Under the pieces are notes generated by a model. The model was not told the DNA's origin. It searched no databases and saw only the letters and a program-made list of their open reading frames with translations. DNA of 64,000 nucleotides from Alloalcanivorax xenomutans (GTDB lineage: Bacteria; Pseudomonadota; Gammaproteobacteria; Pseudomonadales; Alcanivoracaceae), in assembly GCF_900217905.1 (NCBI RefSeq), contig NZ_OBMO01000012.1, positions 108,519 to 172,518 of the forward strand, written 5' to 3'. Below are positions 27,177 to 35,594 of the stretch, piece after piece (the first letter of the stretch is position 1; the number at the start of each line of letters is the position of its first letter). Position numbers and translations under genes: made by a program.

Positions 27177-28307
27177 TTACTTCACCCGTTTGACCACCAC
27201 GCTGCCAATGGAATAACCGGCGCCAAAGGAGCAAATCACCCCTTTGCTGTCCACCGGCAGGTCGGCATTATATTTGTGGAAAGCAATGATGGAGCCGGCG
27301 GAACTGGTGTTGGCGTACTCGTCCAGGATCACCGGCGCTTCCTCTTCGCTGGGATCACGCCCCAGCACCCGGCGGGCGATGAACTGGTTCATGCTCAAAT
27401 TGGCCTGGTGCAGCCACATCCTGCGCAGCTCTTCCACCGGCAGATCCAGATCGTTCAAATGACCGCTGATCTGCTCGGCCACCATGGGGCAGACTTCCTT
27501 GAATACCTTGCGGCCTTCCTGGCGGAACAGTTTGTCGCGGGCGCCGATGCCGGACGGGTCGGCCCGATTCAGGAAACCAAAGTTGTTGCGGATGTTATTG
27601 GAGAATTTGGTTTGCAGGCGGGTGCCGAGAATCTCCCAGCGGTTGTCGCTGGTGGCGTCCTCGGCCCGCTCCACGATCACCGCGGTGGCCACATCACCAA
27701 AGATGAAATGACAGTCGCGATCCTGCCAGGCCAGGTGACCGGAACAAATCTCCGGATTGACCATCAGCACGCGCCGGGCGGAGCCATTGCGCACCGCGTC
27801 CACCGCCGCCTGGATACCGAAGGTGGCGCTGGAACAGGCCACGTTCATGTCATAGCCCCAGCCATGTTCCATGCCCAATGCCTGCTGCACTTCCACCGCC
27901 ATGGCCGGATAGGCACGCTGCATATTGGAACAGGCCACCAGCACGGCATCCAGATCGTCGGCTGTCAAGTTGGCGTTTTCCAGTGCCTGCCGGGCGGCGT
28001 TGACGGCGATCTCCGCCTGCACCGACAACTCGTCATCGGACCGCTCGGGAATGTTCGGACACAGCCTTTCGGGATCCAGCACGCCTTCCTTGTCCAGCAC
28101 ATAACGCTGTTTGATGCCGGAGGCTTTCTCGATGAAACCGGTACTCGAAGGGCTCAGAGCCTCCAGTTCACCGGCCTCGATGGCGGCGGCGTTGCTCTCG
28201 TTATAGAGCTGCACGTATTGGTTGAACGACGCCACCAACTCGTCGTTACTAATGGACTGCTGCGGGGTCCACAGCCCGGTTCCGCTGATCACTACGGATT
28301 GGGTCAC
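27177..28307 (-). CDS. Beta-ketoacyl-ACP synthase III-like (FabH-fold) enzyme
   Basis: A 376-residue thiolase-fold condensing enzyme with the KAS III triad: Cys158 in [10 protein letters not shown], His300 in [12 protein letters not shown] and Asn333 in [10 protein letters not shown]. It is longer than classical FabH and has an insertion near residues 35-60 ([13 protein letters not shown]), a trait of the non-canonical FabH-like group found in pseudomonads and relatives, where some members start fatty acid synthesis from longer acyl donors. The GTG at 28307 is chosen for the upstream GAGGA. It is monocistronic and not linked to other fab genes. Confidence 0.85.
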   Translation of the reverse strand: MTQSVVISGTGLWTPQQSISNDELVASFNQYVQLYNESNAAAIEAGELEALSPSSTGFIEKASGIKQRYVLDKEGVLDPERLCPNIPERSDDELSVQAEIAVNAARQALENANLTADDLDAVLVACSNMQRAYPAMAVEVQQALGMEHGWGYDMNVACSSATFGIQAAVDAVRNGSARRVLMVNPEICSGHLAWQDRDCHFIFGDVATAVIVERAEDATSDNRWEILGTRLQTKFSNNIRNNFGFLNRADPSGIGARDKLFRQEGRKVFKEVCPMVAEQISGHLNDLDLPVEELRRMWLHQANLSMNQFIARRVLGRDPSEEEAPVILDEYANTSSAGSIIAFHKYNADLPVDSKGVICSFGAGYSIGSVVVKRVK

Positions 28308-28441
28308 TAACCTGTCCTCTCTGCAAAGGCGCACCGGGCGCCGCGACAGTAAATGATGTCATTATCCGGATTCAGCCCCGTGGGCGCAAAACCGATGTTT
28401 CGAAAGCGGGTTGATTACTCTCCCATCCGGGAACTTCGGAC

Positions 28442-28513
28442 TATTCGCGGCCAAGGCCGCTTCCCACAAATTGCGCTACGCAGCCGCTGTGGGAAGCTTG
28501 CTTGCAAGCGAAT
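28442..28513. repeat. REP pair
   Basis: Inverted copies of the GTGGGAAGC core, ending GCTTGCAAGCGAATG, around GCGCTACGCAGCC, between the KAS III-like gene start and the hrpA 3' end. Confidence 0.8.
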
Positions 28514-28531
28514 GGGCTTCAGGGGGCCCAT

Positions 28532-31500
28532 TCAGCAGGCTTCCCACTGCCGGTTCAAACGCTTGGCCGACACTGGCATACGGGTCCCCAGCGGCTGCGC
28601 GAACAGGCTGACCCGATATTCCTCCAGCATCCAGCGAAACAGCGCCAGAGGCTCAGGCAGGCGCCAGTGCGGCGTTTCCCCGGCCCGGCGGCTGAACTTT
28701 TCCCAGAATGCCTCCAGTTCCGCCACCTGCGCCCGGTCACGCCCCAACTGCCCGCCCATCTTGTCCAAACGTTGCTCGATGGCGCTCAGATAGCGAGGGT
28801 ACTCCGACAGCCACTCAGCGGGCACGGACAACAGAAAATCCGTTTCGAACAGAGCCGAAAGCTGCGTCTTCAAATCCCGGTGGGCATGGGCCCAGGCCAA
28901 TGGAAAGCCCTTTTCCAGCCGCGTCATGATGCCACGATAGCAGGCGAACACCTCGCCCCAATGGCGAACAGCGCGTTCCGCCGCCGGGACGAAGTCGCCG
29001 CGACCGGAGTCCAGGCGATGACGAAACGCGCTCTGATCGCGGACCGGCTCGGCATGAAAGTGAAAATGGTCCGCGGCGGTCCGCAACAATACGTGTTCCA
29101 GCGCCTGCCGCGCCATGGCACTTTTTTCACTTTTCAGTTTTTGCCAGCCAATCGCCGCGCCAGCCTGCCGTTTCAGAGACTTGATCTGATCCGGCAGACG
29201 CAGCAGGGCCAGGCGTGCACAGCCATAACCATGGCGCCAGGCGGCCTCGTCAGCGTCATCGAAATGGTCCAGTCGGACCCGGTCTTCCAGATCCCGCAGT
29301 CCCGGGTAACGGCGCAGCACAATACCGCCGCGCTGCTGCTCGCTGCACCGCGGCACCTCGCCGAAATCCCACTCCCGGCTTTCCTGGGGCGTTTCCTCTT
29401 CAATCGCTTCGCTGTGCGCCGGTGTCCGCCCCTGCAGGCGCTGGCGCAGATCCGCCGGATCACGGCCTTCCACCACCACTTGATCGCCGTCCATCACACG
29501 CAAATTCATGCGCAAATAATCCGGCAGCTGATCCTCGCGCCATTCTTCCTGCTCCACCCGCACACCGGTCATACGTTGCAATTCCCGCGTCATCGCCGGC
29601 AGCAGGGGCTGATCCGGCGTCAACGCCTCCATCAACGCATCGACGTAATCCGGCACCGGCACGAAATGCCGGCGGCGCGCCTTGGGCAGGCCGCGCAGCA
29701 GCGCCTCCAGCTTATCCCGCAGCAGCCCGGGTACCAGCCACGCCAGCCGCTCTTCCGGGATCTGGTTCAATGCCGCCAGTGGCACCACCAGCGTGACGCC
29801 ATCGCGCTGCCCGGTGGGGTCGAAGCTGTACTCCAGCGGCAGGTGCATGGCTTCCACCACCAACTCATCAGGGAAAGCGTCGCGCTGCCATTGCGGCGTG
29901 CGGGAGAGCAGCACATCGTCGTCCATGATCAGAGCCTGACGTTCCGCCTCTGAAGCGTGCTTGCGGTACCAGGTTTCCAGGTGAGTGAGGGTATAAAGCG
30001 AATCCGGCAACCGGCGGTCATAGAACTCGAAGCGCGTCTGCTCATCGGCGAGAATGTCACGGCGGCGCAGTTTGTGCTCCATCTCCTCCAGCGCTTCCAA
30101 CCGCTCCCGGTTGGTCTTGACGAAGGCCGGCTCACGGCTGAACTGCCCCGCCACCAGCCCTTCGCGAATCATCAATTCCCGCGCCAGCTCCGGTTCCATC
30201 GGCCCGTAGTGCACCCGGCGCCCGGAGGCCAAAATCAGCCCGAACAGATTGACCTGCTCCCGTGCCATCACGCAGCCGCGCCGTTTTGACCAGTGCGGCT
30301 CATAATACTGCCGTTTCACCAGATGGCCGGCTTCCGCCTCGATCCAGCCCGGTTCCACCCTGGCCACGCAACGGGCGAACAGGCGGCTGGTTTCCACCTG
30401 CTCCGCCGCCATCAGCCAGCGCGCTCCGTTCTTCTTGCCGGCGGCTTTGCTCAGCGCCGAACCGGGCCAGACCAGCGGCTTACGGTTACGGGTGGAGAGC
30501 CACTCGCCCTCCTCGCCTCGCATCATCACGTTACCGAGCAAGCCGGCGAGTAAAGAGCGGTGGATCGCTTCGTATTCCGCCGGGCTGTCATTGAGTGTCC
30601 AACCCTCCTGTTTCGCCAGCAGCAGCAATTGACGATGCGTGTCCCGCCATTCGCGCATCCGTGACGGCGCCAGAAAAGTCTTCTTGAGCAGTTTCTCGAA
30701 CTGGCCGCGACTGAGTTCCTCGCGCTGCTGTTCCGCCCACTGCCAGAGGTTCCAGAACCAGAGGAAATCCGATTCCTTATCCTGGAACGGCTGGTGAGCC
30801 TGATCCGCCTGTTGTTGTTTTTCGCGTGGACGCTCACGCGGATCCTGCACTGCCAGCGCGGCGACGATCGGCAGCACCTCGCGCAGCGCCTTTTTCTCCG
30901 CTGCCGCTACCAGCATGCGCGCCAGGGTCGGATCCAGCGGGAAACGGGCCAGCTGCTTGCCCAGAGAGGTGGGCCGGCGCTCGCTATCCAGCGCGCCCAG
31001 CTCTTCCAGCAGGCGATAACCGTCGCGGATGAAGCGGCCGTCCGGCGGCTCCATGAACGGGAAGTCCTCCACCCGGCCCAGCCCCAGATCCGCCATCTGC
31101 AAGATCACCGCCGCCAGGTTGGTGCGCTGGATTTCCGGGTCGGTGAACGCCGGGCGATTGATGAAATCGTCCTCGCTGTACAAGCGGTAAGCAATCCCCG
31201 GCATGATGCGGCCGCTGCGGCCGGAGCGCTGGTCGGCGCTGGCCTGGGATACCGGTTCCACCGGCAGACGCTGAACCTTGGAGTGAACGCTGTAACGGCT
31301 GATGCGTGCGGTCCCGGCGTCAATCACGTAACGGATGCCCGGCACCGTCAGCGAGGTTTCCGCCACATTGGTGCTCAGCACGATACGGCGGCCACGGTGC
31401 GGAGAAAATACCCGTTGCTGCTCGGCGGCGCTCAACCGGGCGTATAGCGGCAGCAACTCAGTGTCACGGAAATCGCAACGCTTGAGATGATGGTGTACAT

Positions 31501-32395
31501 CGCGGATTTCCCGTTCGCCGCTGAGAAACACCAGCACGTCGCGAGCCACCGGGCGGCCATCCCGACGCTCCTCGCTGTCGATCCGCCGCAACACTTCTTC
31601 CACCTGCCAGCCCAGTTCCCGTTCCCCTTCCGGCGGGCAGTATCGAATATCCACCGGATAGGTGCGCCCGGACACCTCGAACACCGGCGCGCCGTTAAAA
31701 TGATCGGCGAAACGGCGATGGTCGATGGTGGCCGAGGTGATGATCACCTTCAGATCCGGGCGGCGCGGCAGCAGTTGCTTCAGATAGCCGAGCAGGAAAT
31801 CGATATTGAGGCTGCGTTCATGGGCCTCATCGATGATCAGCGTGTCGTACTGGCGCAGTTGCCGGTCATGCTGAATCTCACTGAGCAGCATGCCGTCGGT
31901 CATCAGTTTGATCAGACTGTCCGCGCCAACCTGTTCGGCGAACCGGACCTTGTAGCCGACCAGCCCGCCCACCCGGGTATCGAGTTCCTCGGCCAGACGC
32001 GCGGCCACGGACCGGGCCGCCAGACGACGGGGTTGAGTGTGGCCGATGTAGCCGTCCACGCCCCGCCCCAGTTGCAGACAGATTTTCGGCAGTTGGGTGG
32101 TCTTGCCGGAACCGGTTTCGCCGGCCACCACCACCACCTGATGATCCTGAATCGCCTCGGCCAGTTCCTCACGGTGATGCACCACCGGCAGGTCCGGCCA
32201 GCGCAACTCGGACACCAACGAGGCACGCCGTTGACGCTCCGCCACCGAGGTCTCGATCGCCGCCGCCACCTTGGCCCGCGCCGCGTCATTGGGACGGCGG
32301 CGCAAGCCTTCCAGGCGCTTGCGCAAACGGCCGCGATCGGCACCGCGCGCTTCCTCAAGACGACGCTGTAAATCCTTCAGGGAAAGGTCAGTCAT
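28532..32395 (-). CDS. hrpA: ATP-dependent RNA helicase HrpA
   Basis: A 1287-residue DEAH-box RNA helicase of the HrpA type, which in Escherichia coli rescues stalled ribosomes and processes mRNA. Walker A GETGSGKT is at residues 92-99 and the DEAH box at 189-192. The core helicase and OB regions extend to about residue 650, and the large HrpA-specific C-terminal DUF3418 region fills the rest. The length matches the family. It starts 27 bases from the left edge of a region carrying a REP copy and a heptamer repeat. Confidence 0.96.
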   Translation of the reverse strand: MTDLSLKDLQRRLEEARGADRGRLRKRLEGLRRRPNDAARAKVAAAIETSVAERQRRASLVSELRWPDLPVVHHREELAEAIQDHQVVVVAGETGSGKTTQLPKICLQLGRGVDGYIGHTQPRRLAARSVAARLAEELDTRVGGLVGYKVRFAEQVGADSLIKLMTDGMLLSEIQHDRQLRQYDTLIIDEAHERSLNIDFLLGYLKQLLPRRPDLKVIITSATIDHRRFADHFNGAPVFEVSGRTYPVDIRYCPPEGERELGWQVEEVLRRIDSEERRDGRPVARDVLVFLSGEREIRDVHHHLKRCDFRDTELLPLYARLSAAEQQRVFSPHRGRRIVLSTNVAETSLTVPGIRYVIDAGTARISRYSVHSKVQRLPVEPVSQASADQRSGRSGRIMPGIAYRLYSEDDFINRPAFTDPEIQRTNLAAVILQMADLGLGRVEDFPFMEPPDGRFIRDGYRLLEELGALDSERRPTSLGKQLARFPLDPTLARMLVAAAEKKALREVLPIVAALAVQDPRERPREKQQQADQAHQPFQDKESDFLWFWNLWQWAEQQREELSRGQFEKLLKKTFLAPSRMREWRDTHRQLLLLAKQEGWTLNDSPAEYEAIHRSLLAGLLGNVMMRGEEGEWLSTRNRKPLVWPGSALSKAAGKKNGARWLMAAEQVETSRLFARCVARVEPGWIEAEAGHLVKRQYYEPHWSKRRGCVMAREQVNLFGLILASGRRVHYGPMEPELARELMIREGLVAGQFSREPAFVKTNRERLEALEEMEHKLRRRDILADEQTRFEFYDRRLPDSLYTLTHLETWYRKHASEAERQALIMDDDVLLSRTPQWQRDAFPDELVVEAMHLPLEYSFDPTGQRDGVTLVVPLAALNQIPEERLAWLVPGLLRDKLEALLRGLPKARRRHFVPVPDYVDALMEALTPDQPLLPAMTRELQRMTGVRVEQEEWREDQLPDYLRMNLRVMDGDQVVVEGRDPADLRQRLQGRTPAHSEAIEEETPQESREWDFGEVPRCSEQQRGGIVLRRYPGLRDLEDRVRLDHFDDADEAAWRHGYGCARLALLRLPDQIKSLKRQAGAAIGWQKLKSEKSAMARQALEHVLLRTAADHFHFHAEPVRDQSAFRHRLDSGRGDFVPAAERAVRHWGEVFACYRGIMTRLEKGFPLAWAHAHRDLKTQLSALFETDFLLSVPAEWLSEYPRYLSAIEQRLDKMGGQLGRDRAQVAELEAFWEKFSRRAGETPHWRLPEPLALFRWMLEEYRVSLFAQPLGTRMPVSAKRLNRQWEAC

Positions 32396-32470
32396 AATTC
32401 ATGAATTCGGAGAGAGATCGCGGTCCTTTTCGGTATGAAAAGGACCGCCGGTGTCTCACGGTCGAGGGCC

Positions 32471-32510
32471 CATTCGCTTGCAAGGCAAGCTCCCACAGCG
32501 GCCTTGTAGC
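32471..32510. repeat. Single REP element
   Basis: One copy reading CATTCGCTTGCAAGGCAAGC then TCCCACAGCGGCC, in the gap between hrpA and the M61 peptidase gene. Confidence 0.7.
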
Positions 32511-32550
32511 TAGCTCTGAATAGGTCAATGGCCTACGGAGCGTGATTTCT

Positions 32551-32578
32551 TTTCACTGTTCACTATTAACCCTTCACT
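32551..32578 (-). repeat. Heptamer repeat at the 3' end of the M61 peptidase gene
   Basis: Four heptads on the minus strand: AGTGAAG, GGTTAAT, AGTGAAC, AGTGAAA. The TGA stop codon of the upstream peptidase gene is inside the first heptad. Confidence 0.75.
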
Positions 32579-34367
32579 GCTGTCCCAGCAGCCACGCCCG
32601 CCCCTTGTCGGTGAGCCCGCCCTGGGCCAGGGTCAGGTAAGCGGTGGAGGCTTCCGATGGCGCCAGGGTGACACGAAAACGCAGCAGCTCGTCGCGGCGG
32701 AACACGTGAACCTCCACCACCTCGCCTTCCTGATAACCCTGCAAACGGCCGTCCAGGCCGGCGGCGTCGGTTTTGATGCCGTCCACGGCGATGATCACGT
32801 CGCCGGCGGAAAGCCCCGCGGCCATCGCCGCGCCTTGCTCGTACACCATCTGCACCCGCGCGCCGAGCGGGTCGGCGGCGGCACGCAGGCCAAGATGCAC
32901 CGGCGCCGGGCCTTTGGCCGGCTTACCACCGTTGTCACCATGGCCACCGGCGGGCCGCCAATGCAACACCACCCCGCGCGCCGCCAACAACGGCGCCAGA
33001 GGCAGGTCCTCGGTGCTGTACAGCGCCAGTTGGAAGAACTCATCCAGGCTCTCGCCCAACAGTTCCTCGGCCAGGGCCTGAATGCCCTGCTCGGGCACGC
33101 CGCCGCTGCCCTCGCCGTAGCGTTGCCACAACGCACGCATCAGATGATCCAGCGTCACCTGCTCGTTACTGCGTTCACGCAGGGTCAGGTCCAGCGCCAG
33201 AGCCACCAAGGAGCCCTTGGCGTAATAGCTGACGATGGCATTGGGCGCGTTCTCGTCCTGCTTATAGAAGCGTGTCCAGGCATCGAAACTGGACTCGGTC
33301 ACGGTCTGCTTGAGCCGCCCCTGGCCGCGCTGCACCCGGGTCAGGGTCTGGCCGACCAGCTCCAGATAGCTCTCCGGCGAAATCAGACCGGTGCGCGCCA
33401 GAGCCAGATCATCGTAGTAACTGGTGATACCCTCGAACGCCCACAGCAGTTCGGTATGCACCTCCTGGCTCAGATCAAAAGGCGTGAACGCCTCCGGTTT
33501 GATCCGCTTGATGTTCCAGGTGTGGAAGTATTCGTGGCTGCACAGTCCCAGATAGCCGCGGTAACCGTCACGCACCTGCCGGGGCCCGTCGGTGGGCAAT
33601 GGCAAATCACCGCGCGGACTCATCAGGCTGGTGGAGTTGCGATGCTCAAGACCGCCATAACCGTCGGTCACCATAGTCATGAACAGATACCGGTCCACCG
33701 GCGCCGGTTCACCGAACAGCTTGATATGATGCTCGCAGATCGGCTTCAGGTCCCGGCACAGACGCTCCAGGTCAACACGGAAACGGCCGGTGAGCACTAC
33801 ATCGTGGGGCACGCCACAGGCCTCGAAGCGGGCGTGCTCAAAGTGTCCCATCTCCACAGGATAGTCAATCAGCGCGTCATAGTTGTCCGCCTGGAACACA
33901 CCAAAATCCAGCTCCGCGCCGGACAGCCGCGGCATGCCCGTGGCCAGGCGCCAGGTGGCGAACTCCGCTCCCGCTGGCGCCACGATGGTCACCTCGCAAG
34001 GCTGATCCTCGTGGCCCATGGCCGCCAGGAACACACAGGGGCCATTGAAGTAGCCATGGGTGGTATCCAGATGGGCGCCGCGCACCGATAAATCCCACGC
34101 ATAAACCCGGTACGTCACGGTCACCGGACCGTCCACCGGCGGCAATTGCCAGGTCTGCTTGTCGATCTTGGCCACCGCCAGCGGCCGGTCGCCGGCCCGG
34201 GCGTCCAGCGACACCACATGCCGGGCGAAATCCCGGATCATATAGCTGCCGGGAATCCACGACGGCATGGTCAGGGCCTGGCCTTCCGGCGTCGGCCGGT
34301 CCACGGTCAGGGTGATTTCAAAAATATGGGCCTGCGGATGGACCGGGCAAATCTGATAGCGAATCAA
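32574..34367 (-). CDS. M61 family peptidase with PDZ domain
   Basis: A 597-residue M61 (glycyl aminopeptidase-like) protein. The zinc site HEYFH is at residues 278-282, preceded by GYGGLEHRNST, and further acidic ligands follow in VHTELLWAFEGITSYYDD. A PDZ domain follows near residues 470-560 (GLSAGDVIIAVDGI). No signal peptide is visible, so it is probably cytoplasmic. The start is TTG 34367 because GGGAG lies six bases upstream and the conserved domain begins there. Substrates are unknown in bacteria. Its stop codon lies inside a heptamer repeat. Confidence 0.9.
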   Translation of the reverse strand: MIRYQICPVHPQAHIFEITLTVDRPTPEGQALTMPSWIPGSYMIRDFARHVVSLDARAGDRPLAVAKIDKQTWQLPPVDGPVTVTYRVYAWDLSVRGAHLDTTHGYFNGPCVFLAAMGHEDQPCEVTIVAPAGAEFATWRLATGMPRLSGAELDFGVFQADNYDALIDYPVEMGHFEHARFEACGVPHDVVLTGRFRVDLERLCRDLKPICEHHIKLFGEPAPVDRYLFMTMVTDGYGGLEHRNSTSLMSPRGDLPLPTDGPRQVRDGYRGYLGLCSHEYFHTWNIKRIKPEAFTPFDLSQEVHTELLWAFEGITSYYDDLALARTGLISPESYLELVGQTLTRVQRGQGRLKQTVTESSFDAWTRFYKQDENAPNAIVSYYAKGSLVALALDLTLRERSNEQVTLDHLMRALWQRYGEGSGGVPEQGIQALAEELLGESLDEFFQLALYSTEDLPLAPLLAARGVVLHWRPAGGHGDNGGKPAKGPAPVHLGLRAAADPLGARVQMVYEQGAAMAAGLSAGDVIIAVDGIKTDAAGLDGRLQGYQEGEVVEVHVFRRDELLRFRVTLAPSEASTAYLTLAQGGLTDKGRAWLLGQQ

Positions 34368-34477
34368 GGTTGCTCCCGAATAGCGAAACAAGGACGGCGG
34401 GAAAACCTCATGATACAGGCCCGTCTTGACGAAACCAAAGGGATGCCGCATGTTCGTGCCACTTACAGGGGGTCACC

Positions 34478-35386
34478 ATGTCCAAACAACTGTTGTCCAT
34501 CACCGCCATCGACAATCATGTCATCGGGGTCCATCACTGGCCGGCGCAGGATGCCGCCGGCACACTGGTCTGGCTGCACGGCATGGCGGAACATGGCGGC
34601 CGCTACGGCGCCCTGGGGGAAACCCTGAGTGAACACGGTTGGAACCTGTATTGCCCGGACCATCGCGGTCACGGCACCAGCATCGACGACAACGCGCCTC
34701 GGGGACACTTCGCCGATGAGGACGGTTGGGACAAGGTCATCGGTGATATTCTGCAGGTGCTGGAACACGTGAAGCCGGACCGGGGGCCGCTGGTGCTGGG
34801 CGGGCACAGCATGGGCTCATTCCTGGCCCTGGCCGCCGCCGAACAGGCCGCGGAGCAACTGGGCGGCCTGGTGTTGTGCGGCAGTGACAGCCATTCCCCG
34901 TGGTTTTACCGTGCCATGACGCTATTGATGGGCTGGCAGCGCCGCCGCCATGGCGCTCGTGGCCACAGTCCCCTGGTGCACAAGATGACCTTCCAGACCT
35001 GGGCCGCCAGCATCGCCGATGCCCGCACCGAGTTCGATTGGCTCAGCACCGACCAGGATCAGGTGGACGCCTACATCGCTGATCCCGCCTGCGGCTTCGA
35101 ATGCACCACCAGCACCTGGCTGGCGCTGATCTCGGCGCTGGCGCAAATCCAGTCCGGCGAGCAACTGGCGCGCCTGCCCTCCCTGCTGCCAATACTGCTG
35201 CTGGGCGGCCGTCAGGACCCGATGAGCAATAAAGGAAAAGGCATGGACCGCCTGGAACATATCCTGAAACGCCGCCACCAGCACCTGGAACGGCTCGACT
35301 GCCCTTCCGGCCGCCACGAAATCCTCAACGACTACTGCGCCCCGGAAGTGCGGCAGACGCTGCTGCAGTGGCTGGCCAACCTGTAA
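34478..35386 (+). CDS. Alpha/beta hydrolase (monoacylglycerol lipase-like)
   Basis: A 302-residue serine hydrolase of the Hydrolase_4 (lysophospholipase/monoacylglycerol lipase) group. The nucleophile elbow is GGHSMGS, the acid lies in LLGGRQDPMS and the catalytic His in SGRHEILND. The oxyanion region WLHGMAEHGGRY is typical. There is no signal peptide. GGGGG precedes the ATG. It is divergent from the M61 gene; a block of heptamer repeats begins right after the stop codon. Confidence 0.9.
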   Translation: MSKQLLSITAIDNHVIGVHHWPAQDAAGTLVWLHGMAEHGGRYGALGETLSEHGWNLYCPDHRGHGTSIDDNAPRGHFADEDGWDKVIGDILQVLEHVKPDRGPLVLGGHSMGSFLALAAAEQAAEQLGGLVLCGSDSHSPWFYRAMTLLMGWQRRRHGARGHSPLVHKMTFQTWAASIADARTEFDWLSTDQDQVDAYIADPACGFECTTSTWLALISALAQIQSGEQLARLPSLLPILLLGGRQDPMSNKGKGMDRLEHILKRRHQHLERLDCPSGRHEILNDYCAPEVRQTLLQWLANL

Positions 35387-35387
35387 T

Positions 35388-35410
35388 AGTGAACAGTGAA
35401 TAGTTAATAG
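35388..35410 (+). repeat. Heptamer repeat after the hydrolase gene
   Basis: AGTGAAC, AGTGAAT, AGTTAAT, AG in tandem, starting one base after the hydrolase TAA stop codon. The orientation relative to the gene is the same as in the other two copies. Confidence 0.75.
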
Positions 35411-35565
35411 CTCGCGGCATACGCCGATGCGATCTGAAATCAAAGAGACCGCGTTCAAACCATGGGAATGGCGTCTTTGCTCTTAAAGAAGCAAGTCCAT
35501 GGTCGCGATGCAAAGTTGCTGGTACGCAAATGATATTTGCGGATACGCATTTCTATCTTTTCGCT

Positions 35566-35594
35566 ATTAACTATTAACTGTTCACTATTCACTG
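35566..35594 (-). repeat. Heptamer repeat at the 3' end of the mltF-like gene
   Basis: On the minus strand the heptads AGTGAAT, AGTGAAC, AGTTAAT, AGTTAAT follow in order. The TGA stop of the transglycosylase gene is inside the first heptad. The copy is inverted relative to 35388, so the two face each other across 155 bases with no gene. Confidence 0.75.

Noticed and set aside
35388..35594. Miniature transposon with terminal inverted repeats
   Set aside because: The facing repeats belong to a heptamer family tied to stop codons. There is no target duplication.
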